This document shows, piece by piece, positions 6,615-11,764 of a stretch of 11,764 nucleotides of DNA. Both the position numbers and the translations under genes were made by a program. A model generated the notes under the pieces. It was not told the DNA's origin. It did not search any database and saw only the letters and a program-made list of their open reading frames with translations. Each line of letters begins with the position of its first letter. Position 1 is the first letter of the stretch. Source of the DNA: a bacterium (lineage in GTDB: Bacteria > Desulfobacterota > GWC2-55-46); assembly GCA_027310325.1 (NCBI GenBank), contig DAIDBB010000243.1, positions 1 through 11,764 of the forward strand. The letters are read 5' to 3'.

Positions 6615-7919
6615 GTGAATATCTGTGTGATAGGGACGGGTTACGTGGGGCTTGTTACTGGGACTTGTTTTGCGGATTTCGGCGTAAGCGTCATATGCGT
6701 CGATAATGACAGCGACAAGATAGAGATGCTTAAGAGGGGAGAGATCCCCATATATGAGCCAGGCCTTAAGGAACTCGTTGATAAGAACGTCGAGCAGAAG
6801 CGCCTTACCTTTACGACGGACTTAAGCGAATCGATAAAAAAATCCCTTGTGATCTTCATAGCCGTGGGTACGCCTCCGAGGGAGGACGGTTCGGCTGATC
6901 TAAGCTACATCGAGGAGGTCGCAAGGACCATAGCCGGCAACCTTAACGGCTATAAGGTCATTGTCACGAAGAGCACCGTCCCCGTGGGGACCGGCAGCCT
7001 CATAGAGAAGATAATAAAAAAAGACCAGCCCGGCAGCCACCAGTTCGACGTCGCCTCGAACCCGGAGTTCCTGAGGGAAGGCTCGGCCATCGAGGACTTC
7101 ATGCGGCCAAACAGGGTCGTCATAGGCGCGAGGTCGCCCCAGGCGGTCGCGATATTAAAAGACCTTTACTCCCCGCTCTACCTGATCGAGACCCCTTTTG
7201 TCATAACCGGCATCGAGACCGCGGAACTCATCAAGTATGCCTCGAACGCCTTCCTTGCCACCAAGATCTCTTTTATAAACGAAATGGCCAATATCTGCGA
7301 GAAGGTTGGCGCCGACATCCATCAGGTGGCGAAAGGGATGGGGCTTGATAAGAGGATAGGGTCGAAGTTCCTTCACCCTGGCCCCGGCTACGGGGGGTCC
7401 TGCTTCCCGAAGGACACCCTGGCAATTACGAAGATAGCCAAAGAACACGGCTATACGTTCAAGATCGTGGAGGCGACCATAGAGGTCAACGAAAGACAGC
7501 GTGACATAATGGTAGAAAAGATAAAAAAGATCGCCGGGTCCGGCCTCAAAGGCAAGAAGATCGGCGTCCTGGGGCTTACTTTCAAGCCCAATACCGACGA
7601 CATAAGGGAGTCCCCCGCAATCGATATCGTATATAAGCTCGTTGAAGAAGGCGCTTCCGTAAGTGCATACGACCCGGCCGGCATGGAAAATACCAGAAAG
7701 GCCATCAACGGCCCGGTAACCTACTGTAACGACGCGTACGAGGCCGCCGACCAGTGCGACGTCCTTGTGCTTGCGACCGAATGGAACCAGTTCAGGAAGC
7801 TCGACATGGCCCGGTTAAAGGGTGTTTTGAAGGCCCCCAAGCTTGTTGATCTCAGAAATGTTTATGACCCGGCCGGCATGAGACAGTTGGGTTTTGAGTA
7901 TACCTCCGTAGGCAGATAA
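6615..7919 (+). CDS. ugd: UDP-glucose 6-dehydrogenase
   Basis: Ugd oxidises UDP-glucose to UDP-glucuronate with two NAD+, supplying uronic acid for capsule, exopolysaccharide or LPS. The 434-residue product has the N-terminal NAD-binding motif VIGTGYVGLVTG (GxGxxG at 7-12), the KSTVPVGTG segment and SNPEFLREGSAIEDF. The central-domain K207/N211 region is followed by GPGYGGSCFPKDT with catalytic C263 and D267. The C-terminal UDP-binding domain shows GLTFKPNTDDIRESPAI. All key residues are present and the length is typical. The GTG start has GGAGG nine bases upstream. It follows the sugar-1-phosphate transferase by 115 bp and has its own promoter. Enzymes of this fold also include UDP-ManNAc and GDP-mannose dehydrogenases; the motifs fit Ugd best. 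Confidence 0.96.
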   Translation: MNICVIGTGYVGLVTGTCFADFGVSVICVDNDSDKIEMLKRGEIPIYEPGLKELVDKNVEQKRLTFTTDLSESIKKSLVIFIAVGTPPREDGSADLSYIEEVARTIAGNLNGYKVIVTKSTVPVGTGSLIEKIIKKDQPGSHQFDVASNPEFLREGSAIEDFMRPNRVVIGARSPQAVAILKDLYSPLYLIETPFVITGIETAELIKYASNAFLATKISFINEMANICEKVGADIHQVAKGMGLDKRIGSKFLHPGPGYGGSCFPKDTLAITKIAKEHGYTFKIVEATIEVNERQRDIMVEKIKKIAGSGLKGKKIGVLGLTFKPNTDDIRESPAIDIVYKLVEEGASVSAYDPAGMENTRKAINGPVTYCNDAYEAADQCDVLVLATEWNQFRKLDMARLKGVLKAPKLVDLRNVYDPAGMRQLGFEYTSVGR

Positions 7920-7945
7920 ATTTCGATTCCGCCCGCAGAATTGTA

Positions 7946-7974
7946 TTGACTATGACCCGTCAAAGTTGTATATC
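7946..7974 (+). promoter_or_regulatory. sigma70-type promoter of the small membrane protein gene
   Basis: TTGACT (7946-7951) and TATATC (7969-7974) have a 17-bp spacer; the boxes match consensus at five and four of six positions. The predicted start near 7981 is only about two bases before the GTG at 7983 and eleven before the ATG at 7992. Confidence 0.5.
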
Positions 7975-7982
7975 TTAAACCG

Positions 7983-8372
7983 GTGAGAGCTATGGGCTTT
8001 CTGGATAAGAAGGGGTTCATATCATACAAGACCCTGATTCTTCTCGCCTTCATCTCCGTCATAGGTTTCGGGGTTTATAAAATGGGTCCCCCGCTCTTCG
8101 CCAATCTGATGTTTAAGAGCGGACTTGAAGACGAAATAAAGACCGCGTACATGTTCAACGACGAGGTCCTCACGGGCCGCATAATAGACCTCGGCAGGAC
8201 ATGGGGTCTGGACCTCGATAAGGACAATATTAAGATTAACCGCGGGGACACGGACATAAGCGTAACGGTCAAATACCATGTCACCGTCAACTTCGTAAGC
8301 GGATATACCTGGGAGCATGATTTCAACGTCTTCAAGGCGGGCCGGCTTGCAATAACAGGCCCGAGGTCGTAA
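7983..8372 (+). CDS. Small single-span membrane protein, prepilin-like N-terminus, unknown function
   Basis: I do not recognise a named family with certainty. The 129-residue product has a charged N-terminus (FLDKKGF), one hydrophobic helix (about residues 16-33) and a soluble domain of some 90 residues with short beta-like segments (DISVTVKYHVTVNF). The architecture resembles DUF4845-type proteins. KKGFISYK followed by a hydrophobic stretch is like a type IV prepilin cleavage site, but lysine stands where pilins have glutamate at +5. The start is uncertain. GTG at 7983 would be nearly leaderless; ATG at 7992 has a partial GGTGA ribosome-binding site five bases upstream and gives 126 residues. 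It sits between ugd and the pyr operon, and co-transcription with ugd is possible. Confidence 0.75.
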   Translation: MRAMGFLDKKGFISYKTLILLAFISVIGFGVYKMGPPLFANLMFKSGLEDEIKTAYMFNDEVLTGRIIDLGRTWGLDLDKDNIKINRGDTDISVTVKYHVTVNFVSGYTWEHDFNVFKAGRLAITGPRS

Positions 8373-8399
8373 GGGCTAAAAAAACATAGCGGGACCAAA

Positions 8400-8434
8400 C
8401 CCTTTAATTTTAATCCTGAGAGATTAAAAAGGGG
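8400..8434 (+). promoter_or_regulatory. PyrR-binding hairpin (anti-antiterminator) in the pyr leader
   Basis: An 8-bp perfect stem, TTTTAATC (8408-8415) with GATTAAAA (8422-8429), carries the hexaloop CTGAGA. The core AATCCTGAGAGATT matches the Bacillus PyrR-site consensus ARUCCNGNGAGGYU at all but one position. The exception turns a U-G pair into a U-A pair, so pairing is kept. Below it is a two-A bulge on the 5' side and a lower stem (8401-8405 with 8430-8434), as in Bacillus sites. It lies about 45 bases before the terminator and 95 before pyrR. Confidence 0.8.
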
Positions 8435-8478
8435 AGCAATGGGGACACTTTATAAAAAACCTTCGCTGTCTAAACGTC

Positions 8479-8517
8479 ATACCTTCCCGTCCATAAGGGC
8501 GTGAGGGTATTTTTTTT
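8479..8517 (+). terminator. Intrinsic terminator (attenuator) immediately upstream of pyrR
   Basis: The arms 8479-8492 and 8497-8510 form a 14-position stem with one C-U mismatch, two G-U pairs and an ATAA loop. A run of eight T (8510-8517) follows. It is placed to stop transcription before pyrR. Leader bases 8431-8436 (GGGGAG) can instead pair with 8483-8488 in its 5' arm, which would give an antiterminator that competes with both this hairpin and the lower stem of the PyrR hairpin. Confidence 0.85.
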
Positions 8518-8528
8518 GGAGCATGGAT

Positions 8529-9065
8529 GTGAAAAGCAGGCTCGTGATGGACGAGAAGGGCATTGAAAGGGCGCTGGCCCGGATAGCCCATGAGATACTG
8601 GAGCGGAACAAGGGCACCGAAGGCCTTGTGGTCCTCGGCATACCCACGCGCGGCTATGGGCTGGCCCAGAGGCTTCAGTCCATAATCGAGGGCATAGAGG
8701 GCGTTAGGCTGCCGACCGGGGCCGTAGACGCCACCCTTTACAGGGACGACCTGGGGATAAAAAAGGAACAGCCGTCGCTTAAAAAGATGGATATTCCCAT
8801 CCCGATAGACGGTCTTACGATAATACTCGTTGATGACGTGCTCTTTACCGGAAGGACGATAAGGGCGGCGATGAACGCCCTTATGGACTTCGGGAGACCC
8901 AGGTCTATCCAGCTCGCGGTACTCGTCGACAGGGGGCACAGAGAGCTCCCGATAAAGCCCGACTACGTGGGGAAAAACATCCCCACTTCGCTTAAGGAAG
9001 GCGTAAGGGTGAGGCTCAAGGAGATAGACGGGATGAGTGAGATAACTGTAATAGAAAAAGAATAG
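8529..9065 (+). CDS. pyrR: Bifunctional pyr operon attenuation regulator / uracil phosphoribosyltransferase
   Basis: PyrR binds pyr leader RNA when UMP or UTP is abundant and promotes termination; many members also make UMP from uracil and PRPP. The product (178 residues from this start) shows the family N-terminus MDEKGIERALARIAHEILERNKG. It also has GIPTRGYGLAQRL, the type I phosphoribosyltransferase PRPP loop LVDDVLFTGRTIRAA, and LVDRGHRELPIKPDYVGKNIPTS, the region conserved in PyrR. Start choice: the only ribosome-binding site, GGAG at 8518-8521, is one base from the ATG at 8523 but seven from the in-frame GTG at 8529, so GTG is preferred; ATG would add two residues. It is the first gene of pyrR-pyrB-pyrC-carA and lies directly after the attenuator it should control. 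Confidence 0.95.
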   Translation: MKSRLVMDEKGIERALARIAHEILERNKGTEGLVVLGIPTRGYGLAQRLQSIIEGIEGVRLPTGAVDATLYRDDLGIKKEQPSLKKMDIPIPIDGLTIILVDDVLFTGRTIRAAMNALMDFGRPRSIQLAVLVDRGHRELPIKPDYVGKNIPTSLKEGVRVRLKEIDGMSEITVIEKE

Positions 9066-9091
9066 AACTTAATTCAGAAGCGGAAGTAATC

Positions 9092-10018
9092 ATGAGATTC
9101 AAGGGAAAAGACCTCCTCGGGATAGAAGACCTCGACGCATCAGACATAGATCTCGTGCTCTCGACCGCCGAGTCGCTCCGAGAGGTGTCCGAACGGGAGA
9201 TTAAAAAAGTCCCGACGCTGCGCGGTAAGACCATCATAAACCTCTTTTACGAGCCCTCAACGAGGACGCGGACGTCGTTTGAGATAGCCGCGAAGAGGAT
9301 GAGCGCTGACGCCGTCAATATCTCGGTTTCCACAAGCTCGGTAGTGAAGGGAGAGACGATAAAGGACACCGCCAAAAATCTCGAGGCCATGAAGCCAGAC
9401 TGCATAGTGATACGCCATTCGGCTTCCGGGGTTCCCATGATGCTGGCCAATTACGTCAAGTGCTCCGTTGTAAATGCCGGCGACGGCGCCCATGAGCATC
9501 CGAGCCAGGCCCTCCTTGATATGCTCACGGTAAAGGAAAAAAAGGGTGCGATAGCCGGGCTCAAGCTCTCGATAATAGGCGATATAACACATTCAAGGGT
9601 AGCAAGGTCTAACATATACGGCTTTACGAAGCTCGGGGCCCAGGTTACTGTAGCCGGACCTCCAACGATGGTCCCGCCGGGGATTGAAAAGCTCGGCTGC
9701 AGGGCGACCTCAAGCATGGATGACGCCATCAAGGACGCCGACGTGATAATGATGCTCCGGATCCAGCTTGAAAGGCAGAAGGAATCGTTCTTTCCGTCTG
9801 TCCGCGAATACTCGAGGCTCTACGGGCTCGATGAGGCAAAGCTTAATAGGGCCAAAAAGGACGTGCTCATACTCCACCCGGGCCCCATAAACAGGGGTGT
9901 GGAGGTATCCTCCGAGGTGGCCGACGGGCCCCATTCGCTTATACTCGACCAGGTGACAAACGGGGTAGCCGTAAGGATGGCGATATTTTATCTGCTCCTG
10001 GGCGCCGCGAAGGAATGA
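9092..10018 (+). CDS. pyrB: Aspartate carbamoyltransferase, catalytic subunit
   Basis: PyrB condenses carbamoyl phosphate with aspartate, the committed step of pyrimidine synthesis. The 308-residue product is full length. FYEPSTRTRTSFE contains the carbamoyl-phosphate STRTRT loop (56-61). SVVKGET supplies the active-site lysine (K86) from the neighbouring subunit loop. HEHPSQALLDMLT (134-146) and ILHPGPINRGVE near the C-terminus are further active-site segments. No pyrI regulatory subunit is seen next to it, which fits ATCases that work as bare trimers or in complexes with dihydroorotase. It starts 26 bp after pyrR with a modest GGAAG ribosome-binding site, and pyrC follows 25 bp later, so the three form one transcript. 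Confidence 0.97.
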   Translation: MRFKGKDLLGIEDLDASDIDLVLSTAESLREVSEREIKKVPTLRGKTIINLFYEPSTRTRTSFEIAAKRMSADAVNISVSTSSVVKGETIKDTAKNLEAMKPDCIVIRHSASGVPMMLANYVKCSVVNAGDGAHEHPSQALLDMLTVKEKKGAIAGLKLSIIGDITHSRVARSNIYGFTKLGAQVTVAGPPTMVPPGIEKLGCRATSSMDDAIKDADVIMMLRIQLERQKESFFPSVREYSRLYGLDEAKLNRAKKDVLILHPGPINRGVEVSSEVADGPHSLILDQVTNGVAVRMAIFYLLLGAAKE

Positions 10019-10043
10019 TTGCCGATGGAATGGGAACCTTGCT

Positions 10044-11342
10044 ATGAATAGGCTTATCATAAAGGGCGGGAGATTTCTTGACCCGGTTGCCGGGATAGAC
10101 GGCATCTTTAACATATACGTAATGGGCGGGAGGGTCGCCTCTTTCAAGCCTGCCTACGCGGATACGACCGAAATAACCCCCGGCCCAGGGGTCGAGGTCA
10201 TAGATGCGAAAGGCCTGCTCGTCACTCCCGGCCTTATCGACGTCCACGCCCACCTGAGGGAGCCGGGTTTTGAGTACAAGGAGACGATAAGGACCGGCAC
10301 TCTTGCCGCGGCGGCAGGAGGGTTTACCTCGATACTCTGCATGGCGAATACCCGGCCAGTAAACGATAACGAATCGGTCACTCGCTACATCCGGAAGAAG
10401 GCCGAAGAGGAAGGTGTGGTAAACGTGTTCCCGGTAGGCGCGGTCAGCGTGGGGCAAAACGGGGAGAGGCTTACCGAGATGTTCGAGCTCAAAAGCGCCG
10501 GGTGCGTGGCGGTCTCTGACGACGGCATGCCCATAGTTGACGGAGGTCTTATGAGAAGGGCGCTTGAATACTCGAAGATATGCGATTTGCCGGTAATAAG
10601 CCATGCCGAGGACCCGACCCTTGCCGGGTCCGGGGCGATGAATGAAGGGGAGGTGTCGACCCGGCTGGGGCTTAAGGGCATACCTGGCGCCGCTGAAGAA
10701 TCGGTCGTTGCGAGAGATATAGCGCTTGCCAGGCTCACCGGCGGCAGGCTCCATATAGCGCATGTGAGCACCAGAGGGTCCGTAGAGCTTATAAGGATGG
10801 CCAAGGAAGAGGGCTTGAAGGTCACCGCCGAGGCCACTCCCCACCACCTGACTCTAACTGACGAGGCGGTACTTAAGTACAGCACGAACGCCAAGATGAA
10901 CCCGCCTTTAAGGTCCTCCGGGGACGTCGAGGCGCTGAGGAAGGGGCTTAAGGACGGCACAATCGATTGCGTCGCAACAGACCACGCTCCGCAATCGATA
11001 ATGGAAAAAGACATCGAGTTCGACAGGGCGGCAAACGGCGTTGTTGGCATCGAGACCGCGTTTTCGCTCATATACGGCCTCGTAGCCGAAGGGCTCCTTA
11101 CATTAAATGAGGCCGTTAGCGCCATGACGATAGAACCGGCCAGGGCCATGGGCCTTGATAAGGGAACGCTCCGGGTGGGTAGCGCGGCGGACATCGCTAT
11201 TATTGACCTCGCGAAGGGCTGGACGGTCGATCCGGCAAAGCTCAGATCAAAGTCGAAGAATACGCCCTTCGCTGGCATGACCCTTAAGGGGGTGGTAGAG
11301 AAGACGATTGTCGGCGGCAAAACGGTATACAGCCGGGAGTGA
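10044..11342 (+). CDS. pyrC: Dihydroorotase (class I)
   Basis: PyrC cyclises carbamoyl-aspartate to dihydroorotate at a zinc site. The 432-residue product has the class I signature DVHAHLREPGFEYKE (metal ligands H68 and H70, with R72). It also has MANTRPVND (N102), SDDG (aspartate at 159/160 where class II enzymes have carboxylated lysine), ISHAED (H187) and HIAHVSTRGS (H240). ATDHAP carries the catalytic base D313, and GVVGIETAF follows. The residue after DHAP is Q317, where relatives I recall have histidine (DHAPH). Class I enzymes, as in Aquifex, can form a joint complex with PyrB, and the 25-bp gap to pyrB fits co-expression. The ribosome-binding site is weak (GGGAA). Confidence 0.96.
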   Translation: MNRLIIKGGRFLDPVAGIDGIFNIYVMGGRVASFKPAYADTTEITPGPGVEVIDAKGLLVTPGLIDVHAHLREPGFEYKETIRTGTLAAAAGGFTSILCMANTRPVNDNESVTRYIRKKAEEEGVVNVFPVGAVSVGQNGERLTEMFELKSAGCVAVSDDGMPIVDGGLMRRALEYSKICDLPVISHAEDPTLAGSGAMNEGEVSTRLGLKGIPGAAEESVVARDIALARLTGGRLHIAHVSTRGSVELIRMAKEEGLKVTAEATPHHLTLTDEAVLKYSTNAKMNPPLRSSGDVEALRKGLKDGTIDCVATDHAPQSIMEKDIEFDRAANGVVGIETAFSLIYGLVAEGLLTLNEAVSAMTIEPARAMGLDKGTLRVGSAADIAIIDLAKGWTVDPAKLRSKSKNTPFAGMTLKGVVEKTIVGGKTVYSRE

Positions 11343-11349
11343 TTTTCAG

Positions 11350-11379
11350 TTGAACAAACGTTCTGATGAGGCTTATAAT
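11350..11379 (+). promoter_or_regulatory. sigma70-type promoter of carA
   Basis: TTGAAC (11350-11355, four of six) and a perfect TATAAT (11374-11379) are 18 bp apart. A second TATAAT lies at 11383-11388. The predicted start near 11386 gives a leader of about 54 bases, so carA and whatever follows could be transcribed apart from pyrR-pyrB-pyrC. Confidence 0.55.
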
Positions 11380-11439
11380 ATTTATAATATAACCATTTGT
11401 ATACATGACAATTTTAAAAACAAGTTCTGAGGTGGGGTT

Positions 11440-11764
11440 TTGAAGAAGGCGATATTGGCGCTTGCCGACGGGACCGTCTTTGAGGGGACGTCTTTTGGCG
11501 CGGAAGGCGAGAGGATCGGAGAGGTAGTGTTCAACACCTCCATGACAGGGTATCAGGAGGTCTTGACGGACCCTTCGTACAAGGGTCAGCTCGTCACGAT
11601 GACCTACTGTCACCAGGGCAATTACGGCATAAACGAGGAAGATATAGAATCAGGCAGGCCCTGGGTAGAGGGCTTTATAGTAAAGGAGCCGTGCCATTAT
11701 CCGAGCAGCTGGCGTTCCAAGGAAAGCCTCATGGGATATCTCGGCTGGCACGGAATCGTCGGCA
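11440..11764 (+). CDS. carA: Carbamoyl-phosphate synthase small (glutaminase) subunit, 5' part, cut by window edge
   Basis: CarA hydrolyses glutamine and passes ammonia to CarB to make carbamoyl phosphate for pyrimidine and arginine synthesis. The 108 visible residues are the N-terminal domain: KKAILALADGTVFEG, VVFNTSMTGYQEVLTDPSYKGQLVTMTY, GNYGIN, and the following region up to GWHGIVG. The C-terminal glutaminase domain with its catalytic Cys-His-Glu lies beyond the window. The TTG start is chosen because GAGGTG (11429-11434) stands five bases upstream and the family's usual N-terminus begins there. The segment TYCHQGNYG differs from the commoner TYP-x-IGNYG. It is the fourth pyr gene in line, but a 97-bp AT-rich gap with its own promoter separates it from pyrC. 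Confidence 0.95.
   Translation, partial: MKKAILALADGTVFEGTSFGAEGERIGEVVFNTSMTGYQEVLTDPSYKGQLVTMTYCHQGNYGINEEDIESGRPWVEGFIVKEPCHYPSSWRSKESLMGYLGWHGIVG

Noticed and set aside
10385..11320. A 311-residue open frame on the minus strand inside pyrC.
   Set aside because: It is antisense to a clearly functional dihydroorotase and low in complexity (Ser/Thr/Pro rich), typical of shadow frames in GC-rich genes.
11361..11375. TTCTGATGAGGCTT before carA, partly like a PyrR site (GAGGCT end).
   Set aside because: The hexaloop and the stem pairing do not fit, no terminator follows, and it overlaps the likely carA -10 box.

Overview
The window is ordinary bacterial chromosome carrying nucleotide-synthesis and cell-surface genes. 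No mobile element, CRISPR array, rRNA or tRNA was found. Codons such as ATA (Ile) and AGG (Arg) are common in a moderately GC-rich background. Together with spoVG, a WbaP/WcaJ-type sugar-phosphate transferase, Ugd and a pyrR-pyrB-pyrC-carA cluster, this suggests a deep-branching Gram-negative-type lineage such as Nitrospirota or the former Deltaproteobacteria. That placement is inference; no marker gene here settles it.

Left arm (1-2828, minus strand): a compact operon transcribed leftward, purM, purN, a DUF523/TudS-like Fe-S protein, then a UPF0173 metal-dependent hydrolase cut by the left edge. PurM and PurN are de novo purine enzymes, and their genes overlap by 4 bases. A sigma70-type promoter lies so close to purM that its mRNA should be nearly leaderless.

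Divergent control region (2829-3225): between purM and spoVG lie two tandem 18-bp dyads, 21 bp centre to centre. About 120-140 bp downstream of them is a good match to a sigma54 (-24/-12) promoter aimed at spoVG.

Middle (3226-8372, plus strand): spoVG; a 444-bp gap with several inverted repeats and a good sigma70 promoter; then a surface-polysaccharide set. This set is a GT4 glycosyltransferase overlapping a polyprenyl-phosphate sugar-1-phosphate transferase (lipid-linked glycan initiation), and UDP-glucose 6-dehydrogenase with its own promoter (UDP-glucuronate supply). A small single-span membrane protein with a prepilin-like N-terminus follows. SpoVG is known to affect capsule production in Staphylococcus, so its position beside these genes is suggestive.

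Right arm (8400-11764, plus strand): a pyrimidine operon, pyrR-pyrB-pyrC-carA, covering the first three steps of UMP synthesis plus their regulator. The leader holds a hairpin matching the PyrR-binding consensus, followed by a strong intrinsic terminator whose U-run abuts the pyrR ribosome-binding site. This is a complete-looking PyrR attenuator. carA has a TTG start and its own apparent promoter, and runs off the right edge.

The clearest regulatory signals are the PyrR attenuator and the sigma54-plus-dyad arrangement before spoVG. I see no wholly new multi-gene system.
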